DNA of 64,000 bases from Tomocerus qinae (Eukaryota > Arthropoda > Collembola > Entomobryomorpha > Tomoceridae): assembly GCA_020055645.1 (NCBI GenBank), contig JAECZT010000009.1:310001-374000 (forward strand), given 5' to 3'. The notes under the pieces are model-generated. The model ran no database searches. It worked only from the letters and a program-made list of their open reading frames with translations, and had not been told where the DNA came from. Positions 21,491 to 35,717 of the stretch are shown piece after piece. Both the position numbers and the translations under genes were made by a program. Numbering within the stretch: the first letter of the stretch is position 1; each line of letters opens with the position of its first letter.

Positions 21491-24400
21491 AAGATGACAC
21501 TGTATTTCAAGGCAAAAAACTTTTCCATATAAAAAGCAGATAATACTAATTGCACAGTTACTTTGTACATTGTGGCAATTTCTTAACACTATTTAAGCAT
21601 TTTTATTGCACTTTGGACATTTAGTTAGTTGATAATTTTAGCGCTATATGTTGTTAATACGGGATAATTTATACTCTTAATTTTTGCTTAATTACTATGG
21701 ATACGACAATTTAACCTGGATTTTGATTTTCAGAAAATAAATTGGAGTCGTTACAATTAGTGAGCGAATACTATTTTGCATGTACTATTGCAAACATGTT
21801 CCCACACTCAATGGAAGCATTGACTGGCGTTCCCGTTTTCAAAAATATTTTCCATCCCCGCTTCAAGCGTTAATTGAACCACTATTGTATTTTTGTTCTC
21901 TAAAATGTTTTTTGAAGACATTTACAGGTAAATTAGCAATAAATGCACGAGAGATTTTTTTGAAGAAAGTTTTAAAATTACGAACTTTAATTAATACTCT
22001 GCATCTAAATTATATCTTGTTTTCGAGTTTTTCTGGCCTTCTTCCCTTATATTTCTCCAGGTTTTTAACGTGTAATTTTATATGCAGTAGAAACCCTATG
22101 CTTGCATTCTTATACGGAGTTAATCCATATGTTGACACTTCCGGAAGTAGTAAATCCATGTTGACACTTCCAGAAGTAGTAAATCCATGTTGACATTACC
22201 ACAAGTGGTAAAAATAAATGTTTTTACTTCTAAAAGCAGTAGAAACCCTATGGAATGTTAATTGGGAAGTGGCGGTGAGATATAGACTACATGTTGGTGA
22301 AACTATTTTGTTGTTTTTGAAATGCCGGGCCTTTCTTCAAATTTTGATTGCTTAGAAAATAAAAAACTACTATCAAAAATGATAAACGAGACTGCTCCAA
22401 TGTTTAAATTTTTTGAAAAAAAAGTGGACGATCTTATGTTGTAAATGTGTATAATATCTAAAGTCATTTCTCATATCCATCTCGCAGAATCCTGAAAAAT
22501 GTTTTCAATCTCTTAATACCGATCTTTACTCAAAAATAGAACGCTTCGGAACAGATCTATACTATATTATTATTACCGGAAGTTTGTATTTATGTCTGTG
22601 TGAGTGTCCACCCCCAGTTCCCAAATGTTTACAATAGAAGCGGTACAATGCCTTTGTCAACACTTTTAAAAGCAATGAAACCCTATGTTGACACTTTTTA
22701 GGAACACTAAAACCCTATGTTGACACTTTTTAGGAACACTAAAACCCTATGTTGACACTTCTACAAGCATTAAAAACTTATATGTGCACTTCTGAAAGCA
22801 GTAGAAACCTATTTTGGCACTTCTAGAAGCAGTAAAACTGTGTTGTTAACACATCTAATAGCAATAAATACCTATGTCGTCACTTTTAGAAGCTTAGAAA
22901 GCCTATATTTTAAATTTTTATACCGCGAGAAACTGCAAAGCAGACAGCGTATTGCCCGAATGGCAATGTGCAGTTTTACCACTAGTATTAGTATGCAGTT
23001 AAATCCTGGTTCAATTTCCATTGACACCGATTGCTCGTAAACTAGCAGCTTCTGTAAAACATGGCATATATGACAGCGTAGAGAATTCTTCTGTTGGCTG
23101 TGCATTAATTTGAAACCAACTATCCGGTTTCAACTTTAGCCGTAGGAACCGGAAGAATGAACTTTAAAATTGTTTGGTATCTCCTTGGCGACTTAGTACA
23201 AATGCATCATAGTCAATTGGGCAATGTGATTAGAACCTATGGCAGTCACCAAGGTAATTTAAATACCATGGCGACCTAACAAGGTATGCTTATAGTTTTT
23301 TAAAAAATCTCTCAGAAGCTCTAATGGGGATCAAAGCAGAAGGAGCCATACGTTTCCCCCATTAGTGGTTCTGAGTGAATATCAGTCTCCAATATAAGCA
23401 TACCTTGTTAGGTAGCCATGGTATTTAAATTACTTTGGCAGTCACATTGCAATATGGTATTGGATGAAATGGAGTCGATGGATTAGTAATTAGCAGTACA
23501 ATTTCGATTTCCAAATTCAATCTCCGAAGATACGAACTAATGAGTGAACTGAATTAGCATCGCTAGACAAAATCTCAATAATAATAATAATGTTGGATTT
23601 ATATAGATGCATTATTCCTGTTACGTGGTATTCTGATTCTCAATAGTCCCAGTCACATTCACATACCAATGCAAATACGGAGTACCAAGAACAATTCCTG
23701 ATATGAAAACTAAATTAGGCTTGAGGGCACTGACATGGGTTGTAAAAAATTTATAATAAGTTTCAGGGATGGAAAATATTGTCATTGAGGGCGACTTCAG
23801 GCATAGAAAATGAAAAATTGTAATATAGGCACGCTCAATACTACTAATACAAACACTTGCACTTTCCCGGCTTGTGGTGGATTTTACTTTCCGCAAAAAT
23901 ACGAACCATTGATCTCCCCTAAAGCGGGGGTTTGAGGGCGGCAGCCCCCAACAAAAAATAAAGTTACCTTATCAAATACATAATATGTTTTGCGAAAAAA
24001 TCAAACTTTTCGAGATGTAGCTCAAATAACATAATATTTATCATTTTTTCATAGATGTAAAACTTACATTATAAACTAGGCAGGGATGAACAATATTTAG
24101 AAAATTGAGACATGTTGATTAGAAGTTTACTCGAACATTGCACATTACATTACCATTCCAATAGTTACAAAAATTTGCGAAGACTGGGAATAATGTTTTA
24201 CTTGTAACTTGTTTTTATTGTCAATTTCTACAACTATGACAGGTACCTATATAAATAATTTCGAAATATACATAATCTGGTTAAAATTTTTCTAGTTCGT
24301 AGTTATATGATAGTTATAACCAGATTTATCAAGAAAAACAATAAAATTATATTAAAGGTTAAAAACCTGGAAAAATATACGGGAAGAAGGCCAGAAAAAC

Positions 24401-24596
24401 TCGAAAACAAGGTATAATTTAGATGCAGAGTATTAATTAAAGCTCGTAATTTTTAAATTTCTTAAATTTTTTAAAATCTTTTTTTAAATCTCCCCGTGCG
24501 TTTACAGTTAATTTCCTTGCAACAACCCTAAAACTTGCCTAAACATTAGAATTACACTACAGTATGTCAATAAAGTAAGTATCCATATTTATATAT
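21491..24596 (-). repeat. R unit, copy 3 (reversed)
   Basis: Reverse complement of the R unit from within the spacer to just past the left arm, ending at TAAAGTAAGTATCCAT near 24590. It carries a MITE at 23250-23437 and a local duplication of a 32-bp block (22685-22750). Between 24445 and 24485 its left arm has extra T/A-rich bases. Confidence 0.8.
23250..23437. mobile_element. 188-bp hAT-type MITE with perfect 8-bp target duplication
   Basis: GCAGTCAC is present at 23242-23249 and 23438-23445 but only once at the same place in other R units. The insert has long terminal inverted repeats (CAAGGTAATTTAAATACC against the complement of GGTATTTAAATTACTTTG), extending through CCTAACAAGGTATGCTTATA. 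An 8-bp duplication with such ends is typical of hAT-derived MITEs. No coding sequence. Confidence 0.85.
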
Positions 24597-27500
24597 TTTC
24601 ACTAAGCAAATTAAGACATCTGTAAATTATTAAGCTAATCATTTCCGCCTTGGCAATTGTATATTTAAAGTTCACTTTATTGTTACCGTAAAATCATACT
24701 TAATATTCATAACTAATAAAATTATCATCCTAGGCTTAAGTAATATCCTCATCCAGTCAAGATTAACTAAAACTCTACATTCTTACATTTGTCTTTACAA
24801 TGAAGGACTATTTCGGAAGAAAATAGAGAAAATCTCGAATTGGTAAAGCTCTATTACCCATATTAACGTTAGCACTAATACAGCTTAAAAATGTTAAAAA
24901 TAAAATATAAAGAAAAGTAATATGACATAAAATTACAATACTATATTACATACATAACACATCTTTTAGTAAATACAAGAAAAATAAAAAAAACATAAAA
25001 AGATTGAAATGGATCATAGTAATTTTAATAAAAATAGAAAAATTAAATAAATTAAGTGGAGTAGTTATAATTCCGTTTGGAAATTATAAAAACAAATATG
25101 ATGGTTGCTTTCTCGTGTTTATACCACAGCAATTAATTCTCCCTAAATAGTAAGTTAAAAATTTTAAGACATTGTAAATCTCACACACACAAATGTACTC
25201 ACACGGTACTACAGAGTAATGAAATTCCAATTATATAGGTTGTGCTCGGGTGAATAGGTCGTATAGTTTGACGACGATAATGAGTGCAACACTGTTTGAT
25301 ATTAGTTGGAGGATAAAAACATTAGGATAAAGCAAGGCAGCAATGGCCAATACGTTTCATGGCCACCCTCCTTAAACAAAACATTCCACCCGCCGCACAG
25401 CCAGGCCACTGCACTCAAAAAAAACATCGATTTCGGTCATTTATCCCCACTTCAGATCACTGAATGTTGTCACAATATCAAACACCTTCTCATCCTGAAC
25501 ACAGCACTACTGGGCGTTAAAATCAAGCCGAAAACTTTAAAAATACCCAGAGCATGCAATTGATGTCTGCTTGCTTCAACAGCTAATCTGGGAATTATGG
25601 AAATGCACTTACTACTACAAAATACAACTGCAGTATTTGCCTGAGATCAGTGACATCAGTTAATGGAAAGGCGTTATTATGTAGGTTGAAAAAGAATGAT
25701 TTTACTTAATGATATTACTTGAATTGTAAAAGTTTTTAAAATGATATATATTACAAAATATAATAACTGATGCCTTCCCACTCAAAATTTTAAAATTGAA
25801 AATTGCGTTCTTTAATCCGTTCTTAGGATTATTTCTAGATGTTTATTATCAGAATTAGTTCAGTCTGAGGTGTACATTTAGTAATTTATTTGTGAAATTG
25901 GAAAATAAATATTTCAAAGATATTAGATTGGAATTTCAACAAAGTTCTGTTTAGATATCGCCACTAACCATCCAGAAAATGGCCACAAGTGAGGATTTGT
26001 TGTGTCGTTTAGGTATTAGGTACTTTATTGGTATGTCACTGTGGGAGTAAATTAGTTAAAGAAATTACATTTTGCATATCATAACTTGTAGAAAGATGAT
26101 ATCAGATACAATTGGCTAAGCCATTATCAAGATGGGAATTATTAAGATATGGGGAACTACGTTTCGAATAGAAAATTAAAACATTTTAATGTCAGATTAT
26201 TTCAAATTAAGCAAAATTAAATTGTAAAAAAAGTGAATGAGAATTTACGAGAAATAGAAATTGAGATACAGACACGTCTAGGTTTGGTTAGATCAACATC
26301 CATTTCATCGTCATTCTACTTTAAAAACTTTACAACTTGTTAACCTTTTATACCATCACAGTGGTAAAAATGCATTTAATGATAAAAACGGTAAATTATA
26401 GTGAATATTTACTAAAGACACACAAACTTCATATTAAAATAAGTATTCATGCTCTATTTTCGCTAAAATATTTCCAATTAAGACTTGTATTTGAATGTTC
26501 ACGGAAAGTAATTAAAAAGTCATTTAAACGACATTTATTCGCTTGGTACAGCCAATTTTCATTTAATTAGGAAAAATGCTTACTTAATTGAAATTAAATA
26601 TTCAATAGGTTAGTAAGGAGGATTTTTCCCCAATCAGATGACCCTTTCTTACATTCATTAACACACATGGGCAATTAATTTGAGATAACAATGTTCATCC
26701 GCAAAAGTATTTTATCTCCTAGCAGTACGAAATTTAAAAAAAACTATTTTTTACCAATTATGCCATTTCCAAACAGGTGATGGCAAAAAACATTAAATAC
26801 CTTTAAAACCACTTACCAATGGTAGGTGGTAAATGGTATTTTGTACACTGGTTGGCACATATGTGTATGCACTGATTGGATACAGATGCACTGATTTGAT
26901 TTGTAATATAATATTATGATCCTTATGCCTTCAATTTAGGATTTTAGGGGGGAAATTATGGCGATATGGGGAACCAAATCGGTTATTTCAGTATATAGTC
27001 CTAGCTTGACGGTAAGACCCGGTCTTTCAATTAATCTATGTTAAAAATTTACCAACAAGACATGTCGATAGTATCATGTAAACTGTTCTCTCCTAAAAAC
27101 ATATTCCAAAATATATTGGAGCCGCTTGTGTTCATATTCATGAGTTACCTTGGGAGAAATTGTAAGCACATCTTTAAAAAGTTTCAGCCAAATTACGCTG
27201 GCAAACTTTCCTTACCTTCTCATTCATAAAAATGCTGGAGAGACTAATTTTTCCATTTATTTAATTTAAATATCATCTACTCCAGTTTGACTTATTTTGG
27301 GTCAACTTTTTATTAAAAATATATTTACTTATTGTCACTCGGCTGCAATGAAATTACCCATGTCACAAATGGACATATAGGTATGTGTGTATGGAGCAGT
27401 TGCATATACACAATATGTTTTTAAGCAAGCAATAAAGTATCTGTATATTAATTTAAAATACTACGCTGGTACATGTGTAAATAGGTTCGTAGGTAAATAC

Positions 27501-29652
27501 ATAGAATGGTGGTAAAATAATAATATGGTGTGACGAGGGTGATATGATACGCCATTTCTCTTCCATCACCATTCCGTCAATTTAAACCTTTGCTAGATCT
27601 TTTTCTCGAGTGTCAGTTTTTATGCTGAAAAAAACTTAAAATGTTCTTAAGGTGTGTGCTCTGTCTTAGTACCAAAATCCCTGCCTTAATTATATCAGAT
27701 TTCGACAGGCGTGCATAAAAAATTTTCACTGCAAGTTATCTCTGCATTATGATCAAGTGATCTCTAAGTCTGCATTATGATCAAGTGATAGTACCTAATA
27801 TTCTATACCAAATACGAAATATATTAAATCATACACTAATTAATCGCTATTTAATATTCTTATTACCACACAACAGTTTCTTTTGTATGACAATTCTTTG
27901 CATTCACTTTCATTCCCCACGTTTAAACTATATAATCTAATATTTAACCAGATCTGCCTATACATATAAGTCACTTACTTTGTGTAATCCAAAAAACGTG
28001 AAATAAGAATTCAATAAAAAAGCTATAACTCCCAATTTATATTATGGATTTAGTTCAATTGGATATATTTATATCTTTGCTTCTCAACAACTCTATTACT
28101 ATATAGGATACTATAAATAAAAATTTTAATCTTGTTTTGATTGGAATACATTATTAAACATTCAAATTAAACTTTGAGGACTTCACTTGACATTCAGACA
28201 AGGCAGACAGTTCTCACAGTAGAAGGTTTAGAAGGGACCGTATGTAGCCACGTAGCCATATTAATTGTCAATTCTGTTAACACTCATCATTCATTAATTA
28301 GCAATACTCAGATACTAATTCTGCAGAATCGGGTATTCGAAATCCTTATATACATGTACTTACTGTGCGCATCTATCACTACAGATTATTTCATTTCAAC
28401 CCAATGAAATTCACTACTAAACTACTAAATAAACTACTAAATCACAAGTATCTGTAGAAAGTCGGAAACATAAGGCAAACGGTAAAAGACAATTTTAACT
28501 CTCGTTCAGCGCCCAATACATGAGATGTTTATACTGATATAATGCATTGCATACATATTATCTTGTCAAAACTTTTCTGAGTAGACAAATTAGCTATGGT
28601 TACTTATATATTCACGAGTAGCATAAAAGACAGAGCACTGATCGTCTGTTTACCAATTACAAGAAATATCGAGTATTCATTGTACATTTTGATACGTCTG
28701 CCTATATACATAATATAGTGAAGAACAAAACTGGTATAATGGCTGCGTATATCGTTATGCAATATGTAATGTAAGCAGTTGTATTGATTTTCTGTTAAAA
28801 ATAGAATATTAATCACTTTTGCATAATTAATTTACAGGTTTTCGTTTTCAGTTTCATAAATAAAACAATATTAGATATGCATAGGTACGTATCACAGGAA
28901 TCTCCTCAACAAGGGGCACGCCAAAATATATTGACAAAAATACGTTTTCGCACAAATTGTTTTTCGATTTTTAATAATTCATACTTGGAGGAGCTCTGCA
29001 CTCTACCCACACCTCTATAGGGTGGCTACTCAGGCTTTACTCATTTTCACTAGTTGTGTTTCACAAGTGATCATGCAAAATTCACCTGCTGCTTTCAATT
29101 GTGATCTTTGATAGACAACAAGTTGTGGTTTGATGCATCTACAAACTATACGAACAAGATAACAAACTATCCTCATTCTGTATCGAACTCAAAATTCATT
29201 TCAATGCAAATGAAAGATTTGTCTACAAAGTATTATTTAATGCATAGATTGATAATATAGCTAGTCCGAGTGTACGCATTTGCTACTTAATTAGTAGCAG
29301 TAATATTAATGCAAGTCTACAGGATTGATTATTATCCTTATACACCAGCTTTGCTCACAACTTATAGCCAGTAACCAAAGCCTCGGACCACGAATAATTG
29401 CAACTCAGTTTATATCACTGTAAGCAAAAATTGTATATCCAATATTGATTTCTACAGAAAGGTTTGTCTACAGAAGATCGATGACGGAAGGATTATTCTC
29501 ATTATTGTGCATTAGCATATATTTATCTTGTCTGTGTAATTATAAGAGGAAATACAACTAGCAGCAGTTCATAAGAAACAAGAAGGCAGGAGACTCGATA
29601 TGAATATTAAATTTATTCACATGCGTCAAAAGATCCAAATATAAGTAAAAAA
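24597..29652. other. 5 kb AT-rich stretch without recognised genes
   Basis: Both strands were scanned for conserved motifs, exon-like blocks, tRNA-like cloverleafs and repeats; none could be supported. Open frames up to 85 codons (for example 25306-25563) have no recognisable domain. Confidence 0.5.
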
Positions 29653-31173
29653 GAGCGTTTCGGACGAAAAAGGAGGAATATAAAGTTTTATTTTATGATT
29701 ATTTAATCCATAGTTACAATTAAGATAAAAATGAAATATCAGGGGTAAAATTTTTCAACTATGGAATTGCGACAATGATGGACGGGCACTAGGGTTATGC
29801 ATTTTATTACAGTCGTCAAGACGCCGATTTCTACGTATCGATTCGACGATTGGACGTCTTGAGAAGCCCTTAGCACTTAAGACGGGGTTCCAGTTCATAA
29901 TACAACACTTAATATAATGGGTTTTTAAAAAATCAATACAAGATTGGTTTTACTCAAGGACGAAGTCGTAATAATTACCTAAGTGACTACTATTGGGACT
30001 GGGATCAAGCAGGCTGGTAGTCAAATGCAAAAAATTAAAATCGATTTTTTTTCATTTTCTTTTTTAAATTCGACAATTTTGTGCCAAAATGAATGCTAGT
30101 AAGCAAAGGGCAGGGTGAGGTAGGGAGAGTAGTCCTACTGCTGCATATGAAAATAAAATAAGAAAGAAATTGAAATTTTAATTCGTTTACTCGGACTATC
30201 AGCTTACCTGATCCCAATAACATGTAAGAGATTATCTTGGCTTAGGTACTTAGTTTTCAAGTTATTGATGTCATACGGACAAAATTATTTCGTAGTTAAC
30301 ACAAAAACCAATTACTTCAAAAGCAAATAAACATAATGAAGTTTATATTCCCTCTTTTGAACGTGCTTTGCCTGCATTTTCGGCTAAAATTGACATCAAT
30401 TTTATTGTGGGAATATTATGTTTTCATTATTTATTACCAACAAGCTGAACCGCTCTTTTAGCGTGAAAATCTTTAACTCTATCGCTATATAATAAAACTG
30501 TACACAATGCATATTTCATAAAACAAGGAAGTCCAATATGAATGATTAGCTTATTTTGAAAATTAAACATTGTTAATATGCCTAATCATTTTGAAATTCA
30601 GCATTAATACTGGGGGCTTAGTTAGTTATAAAGTATTATATTATATGATTATCTACCGCCAATTCAATGGGGTGCTTAAATATTACCAACATTTAAAATT
30701 GACATCGTTTCTTTCAATAATGCAAAGTATTGTCATTTTTGAAAGGATGTCATTGAAACAACAGTAACCTGTGCTACACACACTATAAAGCAGGCCAACC
30801 GAAATTCGCGATTTTTGAAAAATAGACAAAATCATTACACTAGTATTTGTAATACTACTTTCTTATTTAGAAAATTTAGTTCCCAATGTTTAAGTTAATT
30901 TCAAGCGACTCTGAATTGAACTGATGAAGGACAAAAGTGCACAATACTTAAACCGATCTGACACCATATATAAGTTTCCTTATTTGTTTTTACACACGCT
31001 CCCTTTAATTGCATTGCAGGAAAGACGGTTTACTTTCATTGCAATTGCTAACTTATCATCGGTAAATCCTACCCCTGACTTTTCATTATTATCAAAATTG
31101 ACACATTCGTAACTATGGATTAAACTAAAAAGTAAATTGATTCTATATTCCTCCTTTTTCGTTCGAAACGCTC
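29653..31173. mobile_element. 1.5 kb element with ~115-bp terminal inverted repeats
   Basis: The left end GAGCGTTTCGGACGAAAAAG (29653) is the complement of the right end near 31173. The similarity continues inward through the AGGAGGAATATA, TTTAATCCATAGTTAC and TCAGGGGTA blocks. The interior has no conserved reading frame. A diverged partial relative of the right end lies at about 45390-45490. No target duplication was recognised. The superfamily is unknown. Confidence 0.6.
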
Positions 31174-31366
31174 AAATGTTCTATCATCAAAGCACAAACG
31201 TGTATCTGATCTTCATCTATCTAATCATGAACATAATCTCAACATTGATGAAGAGGTTTGGCTGCTCATTTGTTTTTGAGTAGGTATAGAGTTACATTAT
31301 AAGCAGCAAAAACGTGTTAATTAACATGACATAATTAATATGACATAATTAATATGACATACCGTA

Positions 31367-32040
31367 CACACTAAGAAATATATGTACTAGATGCAGTAAA
31401 ATATTATACTAAATCAAGTACTTCAGTAATCGACCCTAGAATTAAGTAAACTTGTACTTAGAGCTATAAGTAATTTTATTTACTTTTAATATTGTAAAAA
31501 GACCATCCTTGTTGCAGTAAAGCGATGTTCTAAGTACGAAGTAAAATTTACTGCGGTTATAGTAATATGGTTTACTCTGGTAAACGTAAGCGACGCTACT
31601 CTAAATACAGTAAAAAAGTTACTCTAACTAGTGTATTTTAATTTACTTCATTTAGTGCAAAAAATACTAATTCAATTCCAATTTTTGCCAGTAATATGGA
31701 TAATTTAATTACTTATGTAATAATGTATGCAATACTAAATATTATATGCTAATATGCTAATTTTTATAAAAATAAGACAAACTCCAATATAAGGCAATGA
31801 GTATGTTTTAATTTATTTTATTCAGTAAAACAAAACAATTGCATTGAAAAAATAAAATGTTAAAATTGTAGTATTTTCTTTTTTAAAGTACAGTTAATCA
31901 CTGAGCTCAAAAACAAAATAAGCTTTTAAATACTTAAAACTATAACTTAAAAACTTAAATAACTATATAACTCATGAAGTAATGCAATCTGCACCTTAAA
32001 CATTATGACCGCAGCTTGGATATAAACAACCGATGCAGGA
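31367..32040. repeat. Left subterminal zone of the giant transposon
   Basis: Begins CACACTAAGAAAT and then carries repeated AGTAAA and TTTACT motifs in both orientations over about 300 bp. It matches in style, though not base for base, the right zone at about 41640-42019. Such zones bind transposase in CACTA elements (known for the superfamily, inferred here). Confidence 0.65.
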
Positions 32041-32044
32041 TGTG

Positions 32045-32735
32045 CCGTAAACATGAAGATGGCTAGTGGAGGCTGCACTGTACACATGAACATGGCTAGT
32101 GGAGGCTGCACTTTACACATGAACATGGCTAGTGGAGGCTGCACCGTACACATGAACATGGCTAGTGGAGGCTGCACCGTACACATGAACATGGCTAGTG
32201 GAGGCTGCACCGTACACATGAACATGGCTAGTGGAGGCTGCACCGTACACATGAACATGGCTAGTGGAGGCTGCACTGTAATACATGAACATGGCTAGTG
32301 GAGGCTACACAGTTATACATGAACATGGCTAGTGGAAGCTGCACCGTACACATGAACATGGCTAGTGGAGGCTGCACCGTACACATGAACATGGCTAGTG
32401 GAGGCTGCACCGTACACATGAACATGGCTAGTGGAGGCTGCACCGTACACATGAACATGGCTAGTGGAGGCTGCACCGTACACATGAACATGGCTAGTGG
32501 AGGCTGCACCGTACACATGAACATGGCTAGTGGAGGCTGCACTGTAATACATGAACATGGCTAGTGGAGGCTACACAGTTATACATGAACATGGCTAGTG
32601 GAAGCTGCACCGTACACAGGAACATGGCTAGTGGAGGCTGCACCTTACATATTAAGATAACGAATGCAGGCTGCACCTTACATATGAATATAACGAATGC
32701 AGGCTGCACCTTACAAGTTAAGATAACACACGTTG
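32045..32735. repeat. 33-bp minisatellite a with ~266-bp higher-order repeat
   Basis: About 20 units of 33 bp carrying GGCTAGTGGAGGCTGCACC. Variant units with ATACATGAAC spacers recur at 32281/32311 and 32547/32581, giving a higher-order period of about 266 bp. The last units (32660-32715) are older and carry an exact TGCAGGCTGCA. Because 33 is a multiple of 3, several frames stay open on both strands (11-residue repeats), but no start context or conservation supports a protein. Confidence 0.9.
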
Positions 32736-33699
32736 TTGTTGTATTCTATAGTAAACATCTTCGATATATTATTAATTATTGTAACCTAAACTATCATAAC
32801 ATAGATTTTATTGAAACCATTAATTAAAAACAAAGACCAGGGAATTAATTCTATTCATGATAATTATGTATGTTGCATTAAAGCCATTGTATTAATTTCA
32901 ATTGAACGTGTTAGTTATTCTCCTTTAAGTTGATCGCCACAAAATTTGTCCAATCAATGCTTGAACAGCCGGGGATACCTTATCTTGATTTTTGTTAGTC
33001 CGTCGACACACTCCAAAATGTATAAATTGCCAGTGTTGCACTGATTCAGCAGGAAAGTCAATACCTAACACAATGTAGGTTTTATAACAAGTGTCTAAAG
33101 CGTTTAAAAAATGAGTTTTGGCAAGGGATAGCATATTTATCTACAATAACAAAATACTGGTCAAAATTAAGTAGCATTGAATTTCCAAGAGCAACGACAA
33201 ACGGAGTCTGAAGATTATTTGCAGCCAAGATTTCCTTGATGTTTGTATTGGACTGTAATTAAATTCAGACAAGCATTATTTGACAGTTAAATTTATTTTG
33301 GATTAAGTTGTAAACAAACATTTATTACCGGCTTAAATTGAATCATTGTTTTACTTCAATCCCAGTTGGTCACTTTGACTGTTTCCTTTATGAACCCGTC
33401 TTCAAATCTTTTTGGCTTCTTCTTCATTCGCTTTTGCTGGGTATCTGTTTCAAGTGTCTCATTGTTCATAATGCTTGCACGCTGTTTACGGCCACATAAA
33501 GGAAGCAAATGAGGTAGCAGCATAAATCCGATCAAACATACGTCATCTAAAAATAAATTTTGTAGAAACAATGTCAAATTAAGCTAAAAATACTCTTTGA
33601 AAAAAGTTTAACTTGCAAGTTATTGGTATATATTTAAAGTCTAGTTGCATAACAAATTCAAATTCTATGAGATTATAATATTCTAACAAAAATACAGCT

Positions 33700-34015
33700 T
33701 ACTAGACATGCAACTACAATAAAAATACAGCTTACAGGACATGGCAATACAATTAAAGTGCAGCCTGCAAAGTTTGTCAGCATAGCAAAAGTGCAGACTG
33801 CGTGGGATGCCAGTATACCACAAGTGCAGCCTGCAAGCATGTCATTCTAATAAAAGTGCAGCCTGCAAGGATGTCATTCTAATAAAAGTGCAGCCTGCAA
33901 GCATGTCATTTTAATAAAAGTGCATCCTCCAAAGCATGGCAGTATAGTTTAAACGTAGCTTGTAAAGCATGGAAGTGTACTAAAAGTGCAGACTGTAGAC
34001 TCCGTTTGAAGACTG
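33700..34015. repeat. 32-33-bp minisatellite b
   Basis: GTGCAG starts at 33758, 33791, 33824, 33856 and 33888, with decayed units on both sides. The core is GTGCAGCCTGCAAG, containing the TGCAGCCTGCA palindrome. It lies in the 3.3 kb intron of the companion gene, just upstream of the kinase gene. Confidence 0.85.
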
Positions 34016-35038
34016 AGTGCAGAGTGCAGACTCCCGCTCAGTAATCTATTAGTACAGCTACCTGCGAACTACCCTTTGGTTCCCGCTCAAGTTCAATTAT
34101 TCAAAAGCTGATCAAAAATTTAGTTACACGAAGAGGCTTGCTGAAGAAGTAAGAATTAATTAAATTTAGATTTGTTATGATCACCATATCTTTGTCGATA
34201 CATCATATACAACGCTTTTTAAGTATTAGTTAACAATTTTGTGAATAATTAAAATTAGGTGTTAGATGATCAAAAATACAGAGCTATATAAAAATGTCAG
34301 ACGGATTTCCACCAAACATGTTTTCTAACGACGGATGCCCTAACATAACCCTGGCTCTAGTAAGTTTTTAAATTACATATATTTTACTACTGCTTCATAT
34401 CTTTAAAACATGTTGTTGTTGCAATTTAAAAAACATTGATTTTCTAATAGGATAGTATGCTAATATTGAAAACAATGGTGGAACAGCAAGATGATAACAC
34501 GGACGCAAAGCTATTTGTCAGCAAAGGTATATATATTTAAACTGTAAATAAACTATTCAACTTGGCATTTAAGCATTTAAAATCAATTCTGTTTTTTTGC
34601 AATTTAGCTTCAAAAATCCAAAATAAAATGAAAAGAGTGACCTTATCAGATTTTAAATCTTTGGGATTTGTCGCCAAAGGTGCTTTTGGGAGTGTAATTA
34701 AAGTATAAAATAAATAAATAATCAATAAATAATATAATAATGTCTAATATTAAATGAATGCTAAAAAAGCTATTTTAAAATTTTAGGCCGTATTTTCAAG
34801 GACAAATGAGGTTTTAGCCTTGAAAAAGATACAAAAATTCTCAATTTCTTCAGTTAAGATGCTGTTTAAAGAAAAGAGTTTTTACTACGATTATCAGATG
34901 ACTGGACACCGTCTTTGCATTCCTGTATTGAAAGCAAATCCAATGTTTACTTGGCGATGGAATACTTTAAATGTAAGTAACGCTAACAAAAAAACTGGAT
35001 CATCTTGATTTATAGGTTGATATGTAAACATTACTGCA

Positions 35039-35257
35039 ATGGAACATTTAACTCTTTCAGACGGATCGTTAGCAAGTTATAAAAGCAGTTTGCCCAAATC
35101 AGTTGCTGTAATTTACTTTGTCGAAGTAGGACTGGCTATTGAATATCTACACAAAAACGACATTGTTCACAGAGACATAAAGGCTCTAAATATATTAATT
35201 GATAATCAATGCCATATCAAAATTGCTGACTTTGGAAGAGCTGAATACTTGAAAAAG
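35039..35257 (+). CDS. Kinase catalytic-loop exon
   Basis: Contains the hinge, VEVGLAIEYLHKNDIVHRD and the DFG motif, ending at a clear GT donor after KK. The upstream intron would be only 43 bases with the nearest acceptor, and the incoming frame meets a stop near 35025. This is the main uncertainty in the kinase gene model. Confidence 0.75.
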
Positions 35258-35344
35258 GTTAATAATTATTAGAATTCATGAATTATTTGATTACAAAACT
35301 ACTGAAGGGTTAAATATATAAACTATTAATGTTCTAATGACAGA

Positions 35345-35717
35345 ATGACGTCAAGTTTCAAAAAGTGTTGCGGAACTCCAGGTTACAATGCTCCAGAAGC
35401 AACCATCGCGCCCTATATTTGGTCTCAAGAATCCGATAACTGGTCATATGGAGTCATATTCTACGAGATTTTTCATCCTTATAATCAAACACTGTTATCA
35501 ATGGCCATTGATACTACTGACAAAGAGATTCAGGAGAAGACTACATCTAAGGAATTCATCACTAGCAGACTAGACAGAATCCCAGATGAAGATCAAAAGA
35601 AATGTCTTACAATGTTATTACAACAGCAATCTAAAGACCGAAAAGAAATTTCTTCAATTTTGACATACGTGGACATTTTGAAGCCGTATGGTCTGATGCT
35701 TGAATCCATTAAACAAG
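35345..35717 (+). CDS. Kinase C-lobe exon
   Basis: Encodes the activation segment end (CCGTPGYNAPEAT), the subdomain IX block ESDNWSYGVIFYEIFHPYN and the rest of the C-lobe. It ends at the donor CAAG|GTAATT in phase 1, which agrees with the next exon at 35802. The acceptor CAG at 35341-35343 gives a frame one base off, likely because of an extra T in TTTC near 35357. Confidence 0.75.

Noticed and set aside
24597..31366. Search for host exons, tRNAs or conserved RNA genes
   Set aside because: No motif, cloverleaf or phase-consistent exon chain was found in this AT-rich stretch.
35388..35573. 61-codon frame overlapping the kinase C-lobe exon
   Set aside because: It is a different frame of the same exon with no motif; the kinase frame explains the sequence.
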